DNA of 64,000 nucleotides from Papio anubis (GCF_008728515.1 NC_044978.1:144011787-144075786), one strand, 5' to 3'. Positions 35,951 through 48,480 are shown, counted from the first letter of the stretch. The notes: generated from the letters alone by a model not told the origin. A program made the numbers and translations.

Positions 35951-36270
35951 GGCCAGGCACAGTAGCTCACGCCTGTAATCCCAGCACTTTGGGAGTCCGA
36001 GGCGGGTGGATCACTTGAGGTCAGGAGTTCGAGACCAGCCTGACCAATATGGTGAAACCCTGTCTCTACTAAAAATACAAAAATTAGCTGGGCATGGTGA
36101 TGTGCGCCTGTAACCCCAGCTACTTGGGAGGCTGAGGCAGGAGAATTGCTTGAACCTGTGAGGCAGAGGTTATAGTGAGTTGAGGTCACATCACTGTACT
36201 CCAGCCTGGATGACAGGGTGAGACTCCATCTCAAAAAAAAGAAAAGAAAAGAAAGAGGGAGGGAGGGAGG
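35951..36270 (+). mobile_element. Alu, plus strand, with purine-rich evolved tail
   Basis: ggccaggcacagtagctcac onwards. The tail is aaaagaaaagaaaga followed by gggagggaggg. Perfect target duplication ctacttgtt at 35942-35950 and 36271-36279. Confidence 0.95.
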
Positions 36271-36749
36271 CTACTTGTTGAGTTTTGATGTAGTATCAAA
36301 GACTATCTATCCACAATTGTTGGAAAAGATTACTAAAATACTCTTCCCCTTTATAACTCCATATCACTGTGCAGCTGGATTTCCCTTTTATATTTCACCC
36401 AAAACAACATGAGAATCCAGCTGCTTTCTGTAGAGCCAGAAATAAGAGATTGTGAAAACCCAAACAATACCGGTTTTCTCAATTATTTGTTTGCTTTGGA
36501 AAATAGTTACTTTTCAGAAAACCTGTCATTTATATTACCATGTATTAGGTTTTATTTTTATGATCAATGAATACATAATTTTAAATTTTCTGTTTCAATT
36601 TCTAATTTGGTAAATATTGATAGACATAAACCACATAAAAACTTTTTGAGACCCTCAATAATTTTTTAGTGTAAAGGGATCCATAGACCAGGAAGTATGA
36701 GAATGAGTGATTTACCCAAATTATTCAAATGCTAAACATGCCTTGCGCC

Positions 36750-36925
36750 TGATACTGCTTGGTGCTTTACATACAGAACTTCATTGTCACTTCAAAACGC
36801 CTTCAGGGTAAGTAGCTTCACTCTTTTTAGCTAAACTGAGTTCCATAGGGATTGATTGTAAATAACCCAAAATGACACAACTGTTAATAGTAATAGAACT
36901 ACGCTTCAGTGTCTCCAGAGCTCGC
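36750..36925 (-). repeat. MIR remnant
   Basis: tgctttacatacagaacttc and cagggtaagtagcttcac follow the MIR reverse-complement order. Confidence 0.5.
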
Positions 36926-37165
36926 TAGTACCTTTCTGTGTTTCATCCCATACTTTATTCTAATATATTTTGCCCTTATATATTTGACTCTGAATAAACG
37001 TTGACTATGTGCATACATCATTGTATTACACATATCATGGATTTTAAATTTTTCAGTGGTATCAATGATTTAATTATTCAGCTCTTTCTTATTTTCACTT
37101 GATTTTATCAGTACTAGAAATTTTTGTGCATCAGCCACCACTTCCTTCATCTAAAGCCACATTTG

Positions 37166-37470
37166 AAGGCAGCCAGGTACGGAGGCTCACTCTTGTAATC
37201 CCAGCACTTTGGGAGGCCAAAGCCAGGAAACCACTTGAGGCCAGGAGTTCAAGACCAGCCTGGTCAACATGATGAAACCCCATCTCTACTAAAAATACAA
37301 AAATTAGCTGGGCATGGGGGTGCACACCTATAATCCCAGCTATTCCAGAGGCTGAGGCACAATAATTACTTGAACCTGGGAGCAGAGGTTGCAGGGGGCT
37401 GAGATCACACCACTGCACTCTAACCTGGGTGACAGAGTAAGACTGTCTAAAAAAAATAAATAAATAGAAA
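37166..37470 (+). mobile_element. Alu, plus strand
   Basis: gccaggtacggaggctcact to taaaaaaaataaataaatag. Target duplication taaagccacatttg (37152-37165) and taaagccacgtttg (37471-37484), one mismatch. Confidence 0.94.
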
Positions 37471-38025
37471 TAAAGCCACGTTTGTTAGTCATTACTAGAA
37501 TAACAAAATACTTTAAAATATGCCCCTACACTCAGCCAGACTCTCAAAGAGCCACATGCCTGAAACCACACTAGTGTTCCTTGGCCCTCTGTGAGTTGCT
37601 TTTCTGAATCCCTTGTGGCCCAATGCCAACAACTTTATTGAGAGATAGCAAGAAGATTCCCTATGACTCTCATCCATATTGGTAGCAGAGTTCTTTATTA
37701 AAATCCAGAATGCCCTTTCCTGCTTTGTTTGAACAATTTGATTTTTTTTTTTAATCTTGTGGACTCTGAAAATTCGTTAACAAGTCAGGTTTCCATCTTC
37801 AATGTTGGCTTTTGTGGCCTATCTTTACAGCAGCTTTGTTAACACTCTTTCTTAGAGTGTTTGGGTTTTTTGTTTGTTTGTTTTTTATTAACCTCATTTC
37901 TGGCTCCATTGTGTGTCCCTTGATTTCCCTTCCTTCGTTCAAACTTTCTGAATACATTTATCTTTGAAAAGATTCTGAAAGAATCTCATTTTCCTTTCTA
38001 ATAGGCCTCTCTCCTTTTCGTACAG

Positions 38026-38087
38026 GTACTGCATTTGGAAATGGGAAAACCTCGGATTATCTGCTGCTGGGAAACTTTGTGTACACT
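38026..38087 (+). CDS. ATP8A1: ATP8A1 exon 6 of window: M7-M8 luminal loop and start of M8
   Basis: The exon has 62 bp. The first two bases finish the Gly codon, then 20 residues follow: TAFGNGKTSDYLLLGNFVYT. This covers the M7-M8 loop and the first part of M8. The acceptor ccttttcgtacag and the donor ACT|gtgagt are both good. The loop sequence is one of the clearer ATP8A1-versus-ATP8A2 discriminators. Confidence 0.96.
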
Positions 38088-38566
38088 GTGAGTGCAGGAT
38101 GTTGGTCTCGTTTGCATATAAAATCAAATCCTTTCATCTGTGCTGATTTCATTTTTAAATTTAAAAGTAATATGTGTGTTTCTGGATTTAAGGGTTGTTT
38201 ATAGTTCCCTTTAAAAATTAAATAAGACCCAGGGCTTGTAACAGGATCTTATTTCATTTTTATCAAATAATAAAATAAAACAACTGAATGATAGGAAATC
38301 AATACCATTAAGTAGCAGAAGGATTGAGGTTTTGACAATCTGGGGGGTCTCCTTTCTCTTGACATCAACCCACTGAAGTAGTAAAAGACAAGCAAAAATA
38401 CATTTGCAGGGGCTGGTGGCTCCTTCTCATACAACATGAATGCGAAAGCAGAGCAGTGGATAGAAATACATCAGAGTGTACGTCATGGATATCTCCTGGG
38501 GACACTTTACAGTATCCAGGTCTCAGGAGAGTAGTTTTCTTAAATTTATTTCAAACTATATCCCTT

Positions 38567-38872
38567 TTTTTTTTTTTTTTTTTTTTTTTGAGAGGGCGTT
38601 TTGCTCTTGTTGTCCAGGCTGGAGTGCAGTGGCACGACCTTGGCTCACTGCAGCCTCTGCCTCCCAGGTTCACATGATTCTCCTGCCTCAGCCTCCTGAG
38701 TAGCTGGGATTACAGGCGCGTGCCATCACGCCCAGCTAATTTTTGTATTTTTAGTAGAGACAAGGTTTCCCCATGTTGGCCAGGCTGGTCTCAAACTCCT
38801 GACCTCAGGTGATCCACCCACCACAGCCTCCCAAAGTGCTAGGATTACAGGCATGAGCCACCACACCTGGCC
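38567..38872 (-). mobile_element. Alu, minus strand
   Basis: 25-base T run, then gagagggcgttttgctcttg, ending ccaccacacctggcc. Flanks actatatccctttt and ctatatctcttctttt look like a target duplication. Confidence 0.93.
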
Positions 38873-39269
38873 TATATCTCTTCTTTTAAAATTTTTGGAT
38901 CACATAAATTAGTTTTTGCATTTAGTAAGTTTTATTTTAACAAATAACCTAAATTGCCATTAGCTATCCTGCTGAGAAAGCTCAACTGTTCTTACTGTAA
39001 GCTGACTTTACAACCCCCCTGGGAAGTGTCTTATCACATGCTGTGTGCAAACCCTTAATATGCCCTCAAGTAGAACTGGGCACTTCAAGCAGTTATTGAT
39101 CAAGTGCTAGCAAACATCACTTCCATCACCACAGCTGTCAAAGGTGCCTAGAGTTTCCTCGACTACTAGGAATATTTAAGATTGTATTATTATAAATAAA
39201 TAATATTCCATGTTAATCACTGTTCTGAATGTTTTAGAGTTTTACTCTCAAAAAAAGAAAAAAAAAATT

Positions 39270-39410
39270 TCTGTAAGATTGGTAAGCTTTATCAGTCCCA
39301 GTTTACAGGTATAGGAGTTGAGACACAGAGAGGTGAAGTAACTTGCTTTGTTCATTAACCACAATAGCCTAGTGATAACGTCTTGGGCACAGATAGTCAG
39401 ACTCCACGGC
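39270..39410 (-). repeat. MIR
   Basis: cccagtttacaggtatagga, gagacacagagaggtgaagt, aacttgctttg. Confidence 0.75.
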
Positions 39411-40035
39411 AACTACACTTCATAATTATGTTATACTGTGGAAAACACAGAGCAATTAATCCAACCCCAGTTTCCTTTTTCAGAATGACTAGCATAAGCC
39501 CCAGCGATGGGTGCGTATATCATTGAGAAATGTCTCATATCCTACTCAGCAAGGTTTTAAGTAAAGTTCCAGAGTAAGCATTTAGATTTCTAAATGTATG
39601 GTTATTTTATTCATTAAAATTTGTCTTTAAAATTCAGAAAGTTAGACTTTTAGTATGAAAGGGGATTGAAAATAAAGGTAAAGTAAGCTTGAAAACTCAA
39701 ATTAACCCAGGCATGTGCTATTGCTGTTCATGAATTGTACAAAAAGCAGGAAACACATACAGAGGAGCTCGTGGATGGAGGGTCAGACTGCGCAGGTGAG
39801 GGAGAGGCAAGGAAGCCAGAAGTGCAGTGCTGCCCTGGGCACCTCTGACCTATCACAGTCCCATCGGCTGCCCAGCTAATTCACCTGTCTCTTTGCTGGT
39901 TGGATGTACAAAGCAAGCAGCAGTCTCCTAGTCCCATAGTTAGATTCAGAGATATCTGTTCTTTATAAATCTTTCAGTCATTTGATGAACTTTCATGTTT
40001 ATGAGATAAAATAATATTTTCCTCTTCTGTTTTAG

Positions 40036-40092
40036 TTTGTGGTGATAACTGTGTGTTTGAAAGCTGGATTGGAGACATCATATTGGACATGG
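40036..40092 (+). CDS. ATP8A1: ATP8A1 exon 7 of window: rest of M8
   Basis: The exon has 57 bp and 19 codons in phase 0: FVVITVCLKAGLETSYWTW. It continues M8 and the motif CLKAGLET, shared by ATP8A paralogues. The acceptor is cctcttctgttttag and the donor is TGG|gtaaga. It is a very small exon between introns of 1.9 kb and 0.9 kb. Confidence 0.96.
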
Positions 40093-40993
40093 GTAAGAAA
40101 ATATCTAACCACAACCGAGAAATGTCACATTTACTTGTGCATTATCTCCAGTCTTGGTGGTGGTCTTCGCTCTAACTTGATATGTCCCAGGTTGATATGT
40201 CCTAGTCCACAGGTTTTCAATTGTGGGGTGTCAGGGGTCGGGAAAGGAGAACTGGAGGTTTTAGTTGGGAAATACTGAGTTAAACTTAAACAAGTGCATT
40301 ACCACAAGACTTCTCAGAGCCTTTAAAGTATTGTCATATATTATGAGTATCCCAGGAAGTTGTGATACTTTAAACTTATAGACTACAAATCTTTTCTTAG
40401 AGGTGTCACTGGACTGGTATTCTGCAGAAAACCCATTGGAAAGTGATTCTGAAGACTGAAAATATTAATGACAGATTTGTCCTCAGACATTGATAAATAC
40501 CCAGTCTTGTTCCATTTTAGATAACATTAGTTTTGCAGTATACCCCCATCCAGTAGAGGCCCTGGAAACAAAAGAAATTAAAGTTTCATGTCCCTGGGAA
40601 AGAATGCCACAAGGCATTTGGATTTAGCAGTCATCAGCATACATAATAATCTCACAAGGATCTGACATCTTTCGGTGAGAGCACGCAGACCAAGAGTAAG
40701 GCAGGCTTCCAAGTGTTCAGGGATGAAAAAGGTAAGAGTAAGAGGAGAAAACTACCAAAAAAGCTAGAGGAGGAGCAGTTCTAAATTCCAGTACCACAAA
40801 CATTGCAACTGTTGTAGAAGAGATTAGCACTTAAAGATCCAATTTAAAAACACACACAATTAGGTAGAAACTCCTATAGATAATATTTTTATGGATATAA
40901 TAAAGTTAATAAGGAAATTTGAGAGAGTTTCATTAGTATTTGTGTACTCGGTCTACATAAAACTTTTTTGACTCCGATTTCCTTGCTCTACAG
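40093..40993 (+). other. ATP8A1: ATP8A1 intron, 0.9 kb
   Basis: Unique sequence. The only repetition noticed is a short direct repeat (ttgatatgtcc) near 40177-40202. No mobile element was recognised. Confidence 0.85.
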
Positions 40994-41101
40994 TTCAGCC
41001 ACATAGCGATATGGGGGAGCATCGCACTCTGGGTGGTGTTTTTTGGAATCTACTCATCTCTGTGGCCTGCCATTCCAATGGCCCCTGACATGTCAGGAGA
41101 G
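40994..41101 (+). CDS. ATP8A1: ATP8A1 exon 8 of window: M9 and M9-M10 loop
   Basis: The exon has 108 bp and 36 codons in phase 0, starting FSHIAIWGSIALWVVFFGIY and ending PMAPDMSGE. The first 22-24 residues form M9, and the Pro/Met-rich remainder is the luminal M9-M10 loop. The acceptor is ccttgctctacag and the donor GAG|gtaatg is moderate. The following intron is the longest complete one here, 19,792 bp. Confidence 0.97.
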
Positions 41102-42974
41102 GTAATGTGCGCTGATAACTCACGATCCAACAAAACCTTAAAAACTGGCATTTTTTTAGCGAACCTTAATCATTTAGCATAATTTTCCATCTTGTTGATT
41201 TCTATTAAAATAGTATTTGACCATTTAAAAGCTGTTTTTAAACTCCACAGTTTTGAGTGATTAATCTTGAGAGAATATTTTAAACTTGAGCATTTTACTT
41301 AAATCTGACTTATCCTTTCATAAACATAGCCAGGACAATAAAATATGGTTGTCGGGAGCTTGAATCTTATTAAGGATATCCATATAGAAGATGCCATTTT
41401 AAAATTACACCATAAACCCACAAATACATTTTGATTAAAGATTTGGGGAAATGGTGAGTTTCTGTCTTGGGACAGTCTATCATTTCTTCTGTTATCTCTT
41501 ATTCTAGAGAAAAGTCTGCTATCACTAGATTAAATGCACTTTTTGAGTTGTCCTAATGACATCAGTTTGGTTTTCATTTTGAAAGAATTAGGGCATCTGA
41601 CATTTCAGCCTTATCATAGTCCATTTTCAATTCTGTCTTTCAGTTTCTTGTTACAGGGGTAGGAATTGAGTTATTAGGTGTTCATGGGGGAGTGTCAAAA
41701 GATCTCCTTTCCTTCTGAAGAGATTCCAGCAGTAGGAGGGTTTATGATTTCAATTGCAGGAAATTTGACATAAAATGTATAAAAGAAAATGTGGAAAACA
41801 TTTTGGGATTTCCTGTGACCTCACAGTAACTTGCAAATCAAGGTAATGTGAGCTCCATGACAGTACATTGTTTTACCGCAGTCACAGGAACCCTTTCCAG
41901 TGGTTTTCATGTATTTGTTGCCTCTAAGTACTGCCTGAGTACCTTTCACTTTTGACAGTCTGGTTTATAGATCATTTTCATGAAATTTTATCTGACAGCA
42001 TCCTGCTTTTTATAAATTAGCAGAATGCAGACACATTTTTAAAATTTTGTGGTTAAATTTATTAGAGAGAGGCATTATATACTCTTACAGCAAAACCAGA
42101 CGTATCAAGGAGTATGTACTTCCTTTGACAAAAAGTGAAGGCTTCTTTTGAAACATATATTGTGAAAACTAGAAATTTTATAGCATGTATTCTAAGCAGA
42201 ACAGGGAGAAAGCTGTGAGCGGGTCTCCTCTTTACCTTGGTTTCCGAGTCCTTTTCCTGAAATAAAGCAGTATAACTGAAGGAAAAAAAGTATGTGCCTG
42301 TGTGTGTATCTGATGATGACATTTGGAAAATTTAATTCTATTCTTTGTTTTTATTTGATGTGCTCTGTCTTATTGGACCTGCTTTTCCCTTAGGTCGATT
42401 TTAACTTGATATCTTTTTCATTAGACTTAAGTCTTTGCCTTTCTTTATCTCATTTCTTAATGTTTATTTTATTTTCAAAATGAATAACACAAAAGATTTG
42501 AGACCCAGATGGTTTAAGCAAGTATGGCCAATAGGTTTGATGACAAGAACTGAGGTTTTGACCACCTACTTCTAGGACAAGTGTGAAGTTTAACTGGCTT
42601 TTTGCCAACCAAATATAATTCTACCCTTGCCTGTAGAATTCCCAGAATTACCCAAACACAAAACTTAATATCGTCTCTTGAGACTCATGGTGATGCTGTG
42701 TTTAATTCAAAGTGAAATGAATGTCAGTACTCCATCACATTTCTGTTCACTTCATATACAGAGGGAAGTGCTAACAGAGGTTCTTTTCTTGTTGCTTTAT
42801 TACTACTGCTACTCTGAATATAGTGTTTAAATAGCTGGTGCTCCACTGAAAATATGAAAATGGATTAATTCAGCTGTAGGGTAGGCTTGACTAGCATGTC
42901 CAAAATGTAAGTCTGTTTTCTTTATTCAAGCAAAAAAAGAATACTTTAAATTTATGTAGCACTTTAGCGCTCCC

Positions 42975-43040
42975 AAAGCATTTTGGTGTGGGTATGGATG
43001 TGGGTGTGGTGGGATGTGGGGGGATGTGTGTGTGTGTAAA
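42975..43040 (+). repeat. G/T-rich low-complexity tract
   Basis: Repeated tgtgggtatggatgtgggtg and ggggggatgtgtgtgtgtg. There are at least four G runs of three or more on the + strand. Confidence 0.85.
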
Positions 43041-43309
43041 TGACCCTCACAGTAATGCCAATATAAGGATATAGCGAGAATGCCACTCAGATTCTCCAGG
43101 TAAATCATCTCCATTTACTGTTTCTTGAGCATTAGGCTAATAAGTCCCAAAAAATGTCATAGCTGTATTCAATTTTTAAAGTTTTTATTATAGATGTAGA
43201 GTCACTAGTTATGTTAGATGACAACTCAGTTAATTTCAACGAGAATGACTACTTTTAGGTCTATATTTTTCTAATCTTAAAATTCTTATCTCAATCAAGA
43301 ATATAGCCA

Positions 43310-43345
43310 AATATATACATGTATATATACATATATATAAATGTG
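43310..43345. repeat. TA/CA-rich microsatellite
   Basis: atatatacatgtatatatac and flanking atat units. Confidence 0.8.
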
Positions 43346-43974
43346 AAAAATTCATGTATGCACCAATATTTATATCTGTAGGTATATACATAATTGGCCA
43401 ACTGTCTTAAAGCTTATTCAACTGTTAACTTTCATAGCAATATATTATTGTAATATATTGTACATTACATATATTATCTATTGCATATAGTAATATATTA
43501 TTGTAAGTAATGCCAGCATAAGTTAAATGTTAGCATCTGCTGCCTTGACATGTTTTATGATACCCACGTAATGAAACACGGCCCAGAGCAGCCCCCAGAA
43601 CTTGAGGCCATTCTGCAGGATTCCTGATGCAGGGTGTAGGTAATTTCTGTCACCACCACTAACAGGGTCATAAGTATCTAATCCAAAGACCATATCCCCA
43701 GGATCCCAGTCCTTTCCTGTGTTGATTTGGCAGCAATTCATTCCACACTAAATAATTAACTAATTATGTACGTAAGTGTGTTTTGGTTGCCCAAAAGCTT
43801 AATAAAGGTCTCCAGGATGGTACCTTGTAGAGGTGGAGCAGACAGAGAATAGCAGCCCTGTGGTGGTTCAGGAGGTATTTTGGAGAGTGAGATACTGTGT
43901 GGTTCTAAAGGAGCATTGACTGAATAGAGGAGCTCTATAAAAAGGCAACCAAGATCTGAGAAGAATAACACCAA

Positions 43975-44250
43975 TAATACCTCATGAATATTGAACGCTT
44001 ACTTTATCCCAGGTAGTTCTGTAAGGACTATATATATATATATGTATTTTTTTTTCAATCAACCAATCCAACAGCTATTGAGATTCTTCTGTGTGTTTGA
44101 CGCTATTCTAGGAACTGTGGATTCAGTCCTGAATGAAACAGACAGAAACCCATGCCCTCCCATAGCTCACTTTTCTAGTGCAAGGGGGCAGACCGTAAAT
44201 ACAACGAGTAATGAAATATGTGCATATTTAAGTGTCTAGAGACAAGTGCA
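43975..44250 (+). repeat. Ancient interspersed repeat (accumulating-tail type)
   Basis: The pattern ggaactgtggattcagtcct, gaatgaaacagacagaaacc, then cctcccatagctcac recurs in several mammalian repeats. The family is not certain. A TA run lies at 44030-44043. Confidence 0.45.
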
Positions 44251-44659
44251 GCAGGCAAGGGGAACCAAGAGCCTTATTTTCAGTTGTGTTTCCCATAGAG
44301 CCTTGTGGCATTTACTCATGGTCAGATTTAAAAAAAAAAAAAAAAAACCCTGGAGGAGCTTGAGAGGGAAGTGTCATGACCTGATTTACATTTTTGCAGT
44401 AGGACTCTGACTGTTGTATTGCAAGCCACTTAGGAGGCTGTTCCAATAAAGCAGGAGAGAGATCATGGTGTGTGGGGCAGGAGGGCAGCAGTGGTAAGAA
44501 GTGGTTGGATTCTGAATACAGTTTGAGGGGAGAGCCAATAGGATTGATGGACAGGTTGGATGTGAGGAGACAGAGGAGAATTCAGGGCAGACTCCGTTGT
44601 GTTTGCCATGAACATAAGGAGAGAGTGCTTGTCGGTAACTCACATGATCACACCAAATG

Positions 44660-44815
44660 GGTTGCCATAATCACCACTTTACAGATATAGAAATTGAGGC
44701 ACAGAGAAGTTAGGAACCTTAACTGACATCACTATCTGACTCATAGTGGCAGAGATAAGGTTTCAACTTCGATGTCTGATCCCCAGGTCTGCTACCTTAA
44801 ACGTTGCCCTGTGCT
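44660..44815 (-). repeat. MIR
   Basis: accactttacagatatagaa, attgaggcacagagaagtta, agtggcagagataaggtttc. Confidence 0.8.
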
Positions 44816-45739
44816 CCTTCTCTGATAATAGTTGCTAAGAGGAATGCGTGGTATTTGATCTGGAAATTAGAAGTCTGAAGGGACCCTCAGTCCTCGCAGG
44901 TATTTCAGGGATTTGAAAAGGAAAGGAAATCTCTGTATTCTGTTTTCCTGGCAGCACTACCTCCTGCATGTTTCTTCTCTCTGCCTTTTCCTCTCTGTAG
45001 ACGTTGCAGCGGTCTTGTTCTTCCTTAGTCCTTCTTCCACATCGGTGCCACAGTAACCGTTTCAGAATGCTTCAACTCCTTCTCGAGCAACCACTGTGTC
45101 TTCATTTCTTTCCTCATTCACTCAGACCTAATGGTGTGGGGCCCCTAGTGCCCCATAAATGAGTGTTAAGTGATTGGCAAATAACATTTTTTGCTTGCTT
45201 CCGTGTTTTAGACAAACAAATGAGAAACCGTGAAATAGAGGTTATAGAGAAGCAGCTTTCAGCTCACATAAGTACATCTCTCCAACATCTTGTGATTTCC
45301 AACACATGAAGATTTTCAGCAACAGAACAGGATGCTGGTCTCATTTAATTAATCCTTCCCAGGCCAGGCAGATGAGCTCTCAGCCACTGTGATACTTAAG
45401 CAGCACTACATTCTATGCCTCTGAGCTTGTCTTCCAACTCCTAAGAGATTCTCTTGTATGCCTCTCTTTACTGCGTCCACTTCAAAGAACTATTTTAAAA
45501 GGGCACAGATATTTTGCTCTAGTTAACAGGATCTCGGGGTGCAAATTATACAAATTCAGCAACTTACAGGTAGAGGTCTCATGCTTCTATATTCAGCTTC
45601 ATGCAGATTCACACATAAATCAGGACTTTATAGTCATTTCCAACTTACATTCTTGGGTCATCTTTGCAGCAAAGGCAGAGCCATTTCTCACTACGTGTTG
45701 AAAGAAAATTCTTGCTCCCTAAGTTGGGGAGAGAAAGAA

Positions 45740-45890
45740 ACCAACATTGATTGTGTACCTACTAAGTTCTCCAGGCACTATGTTTAATGCCAGATACTCC
45801 TTGTTTTCGCTAAACTCATGTTCCAAATCTGTGTAGTAAGCAAAGAAATAGCCGGTGACCCAGAGAATTTAATCCAGGCCGTTCTTTTCA
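45740..45890 (-). repeat. MIR remnant, degraded
   Basis: ttgtgtacctactaagttct, ccaggcactatgtttaatgc. Confidence 0.5.
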
Positions 45891-46334
45891 ATCCCATTGG
45901 TTTCTGCTAACATTCTGAGGAATTCAGTACTTTCTTTTTGGGGCTTATTGCTGTTCCTTACTCTCAGGTGATAACTCTTTTTGTCTTGTAGCCATCCTCC
46001 TTGCATTCAATCCATCTGCCATTTCCCCACTTTTCCCAGGGTCCTGAACAATTTATATAAGCAAGCCAGATATGAAAGTGCTCCTGTCTTTTTAAAAAAG
46101 TACCCAGAGTTATAATTTCCCCTTCTCAACACCCACCTGACTCCCTCAACCCTATTTAGGGAAATTCCATCTCACTTCATGTCCTAGCCTTTTGCCTCTT
46201 CTTAACAGCAATATTAGCATAAATAATATCCATTTTGTTAAAAAAAATTTTTTTAACTATTAAATAGAAAACTCAGTCATCCTACATCATCAGAAAATGA
46301 ATGGTTGCCACTCAGCTATAATAGGGCCCCATTG

Positions 46335-46540
46335 ATGAAGGGCCAGTCACTGTCAGAGGCACTTTTCATGTGGTCACTCATTTAATGTTCACAGCCACAC
46401 TGTGAGGTAAATTCTTTTAGACATTTCACAGATGCAAAGTGGCTAAATCACTCTCTGAAGGTCAAACAGCTCCAGAGTGTCTGAACTACAGTGTGAACCC
46501 AGCCTGATTCTGTCCCCTGATGCACCATGCCCACTCCTGT
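46335..46540 (-). repeat. MIR
   Basis: gaggcacttttcatgtggtc, actcatttaatgttcaca, actgtgaggtaaattctttt, then gtgtgaacccagcctgattc. Confidence 0.8.
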
Positions 46541-48339
46541 CTGTTCCTTTTCCATTTCTTCTCTCATCTTTTCTTTCCCCTTCCCTGTGGCTTTTCTCCC
46601 AGACTTATCAACTATAACTTAATGCCCTTCTAGCATCAGTGCCACCCATCGAAGTACTTAGTTCCATCTTGTTGATGAACTGACCAGTCGTCATGTGCAT
46701 ATAATATTTCCATCTTCAGCTGTCCTTAGCTGCCTTTGTCTCTGCCCAGGGGTTCTTTTCAGAGCATCAAATAGCTTTTCCCCTTTTGCTTCCGCTCATT
46801 CTGCATGCCTGAAGTGACCGGAAAGCTATTTCTCAAATATCTCAGAGTTTAGTGCAGACTTCAGTTACTGTAGACCCAGCCAAGAGCTGGTTGTTCTCAG
46901 TTGGTGGGCAGGGTGTTCCCATTTGGAAAACATTCCTTCCTAGAGTTTTGCACTTTGTTTCCACTACAGTAATTCTACATCTCTACCCATGATAATGATT
47001 CAAATGATAATGATTAACAAGTGTCCCACAACCATAAATTATTGAAATATTTAACTGTTCAAAAGGAATTATGATATCGGGGGTTAGGGGCAGTGGGGGT
47101 AAGGTAGACATTGGAAAATGCAACAATAAGAAATCATTTAGGAAAGGAAAAAGAAACTAGTGTGACGAACTTGGCTGTGACTTTAAATATGTCGCTGTCT
47201 TCCTCTCCTCTCACAAATATGGTTGTGATTTAAGAGGAGAACTTTTTTTCAGACCTGACTTGTATTTTTTCACACCAGTACAACAATTTATGGGGCAAGG
47301 TAGGCCCTGGGGAAAAGTGCTATGTTATATAAACATATGCTTGCCTGCTTTTCCGACTGGTCTCAATGATGTTACTGGGTATTTTTTGAATTTCTAGGAG
47401 AAAATAGTTTAGCCAGTGATTAATAAACCAGATTAAAAAATAAAAAACAAGCTACAGCAAGGATCATTTCATATCAGGATTAATAACAGAAGCTTAGTAT
47501 CAGCAAAACTTTTAAATTTATTGTGGCATTGCAGACAGGCACTGTAAAGTCCTCCCAAGCACCATCTGTTTCTGCTCTCCCTGGCCTAAGGGATCTATAA
47601 AACTACTGAAGGAAATTGAAGTTAAGGAACGAGCATGTGTTTTACAGAATTTCAGATCTCTTGATTGAGGTTTGTAAAGGCTTTCTGAAAAACAATAAAA
47701 ATCTTTGTTGAACCCTTTGGTGTCACCCCTGTAGGAAAGGTATTAATAAACTACATTAGTGATATGATTTTCCTAAATTGTGCCGTTGCCTGTTTTATCC
47801 AACATAATAAATTACTTTTCATATGAGGAATTTCCTGGTTAAAATAGTCTTTATTCATCTATCAGCTTTTAATTACCTCCATAGCATGCGGTAATTTATT
47901 GGTCTTAAGACCAAGCCTTGTAGATGAGGTGGGGCAGTGTTATGATATGATGGAGTTTCATCCGAGATTACCGTGTTTAACCAAGTAGTCTGGAGGGAAC
48001 AACTGTACAAAATTCTGTCAGATGTTCTTCAATGAGCCAATGACTGTGAGTCCATCCAGTAAAACCTGCCATTGGTCACGGTCCTCATGCCCCCAATAGT
48101 AAACGAAAGAGGCAGACCTTCACAGTTCTACAGGCAGCTGGCCAGGAGCCACTTCCAAGCCCATTTTGTAAAGAGAAGTATATATGGAAATGCTGAGAGG
48201 AAAAGGGAGACACGGGTATGACGAACGTAATCATGAATCAGGATATCTGGACATCTGCATACACTTTACAGTGAGAGCTCTCCTTAGAGCCATTACGAGA
48301 ACAGGCATTGTGTTTTGTAACCACAGTACCTTTGCCTGC

Positions 48340-48480
48340 AATATACCCAAGTGTAGATTGAGCGTCTCCTGTGTGCCAGGGCCTATGTTAGGCACTGGAG
48401 GATGCAAAGATGAATGGAATTGGCCTTGTCCTTAAGGATCCCTTTGTTTAATGGTGGAGCACTGATGTCATAAGCGAGAG
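48340..48480 (+). repeat. Ancient interspersed repeat fragment
   Basis: attgagcgtctcctgtgtgc, cagggcctatgttaggcact, ggaggatgcaaagatgaatg. The family is uncertain. Confidence 0.45.

Larger units (their letters stand above)
35037..36709 (+). mobile_element. hAT-Charlie-type DNA transposon, interrupted by three Alus
   Basis: The left end is cagcagttccgaaagagtag, the right end is accaggaagtatgagaatga. Between them lie recognisable pieces (ggtaaccatcctttaagaaa, acttgttgagttttgatgta, gagaatccagctgctttctg, tttggtaaatattgatagac) in the order I know from a common Charlie family. Flanks ctttgcct and atttaccc could be a decayed 8-bp duplication. Without the Alus it is about 0.9 kb. No transposase frame survives. 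Confidence 0.75.
32550..38025 (+). other. ATP8A1: ATP8A1 intron, 5.5 kb
   Basis: It contains an L2 fragment, an L1M fragment, a hAT-Charlie transposon interrupted by three Alus, a MIR and a further Alu (all listed separately). The stretches 32550-33360, 34441-35036 and 37485-38000 show nothing recognisable. Confidence 0.85.
38088..40035 (+). other. ATP8A1: ATP8A1 intron, 1.9 kb
   Basis: It holds a minus-strand Alu (38567-38872) and a MIR remnant (about 39270-39410). The rest, 38088-38560 and 39411-40020, is unique sequence with no recognised element. Confidence 0.85.

Noticed and set aside
35587..36234. 215-codon open frame on the minus strand
   Set aside because: It is the translation of two antisense Alus and the sequence between them (typical Alu-derived residues such as LECSG-, HHHAQLIF- and GFHHIGQAGLELL-like strings). 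No independent gene signal.
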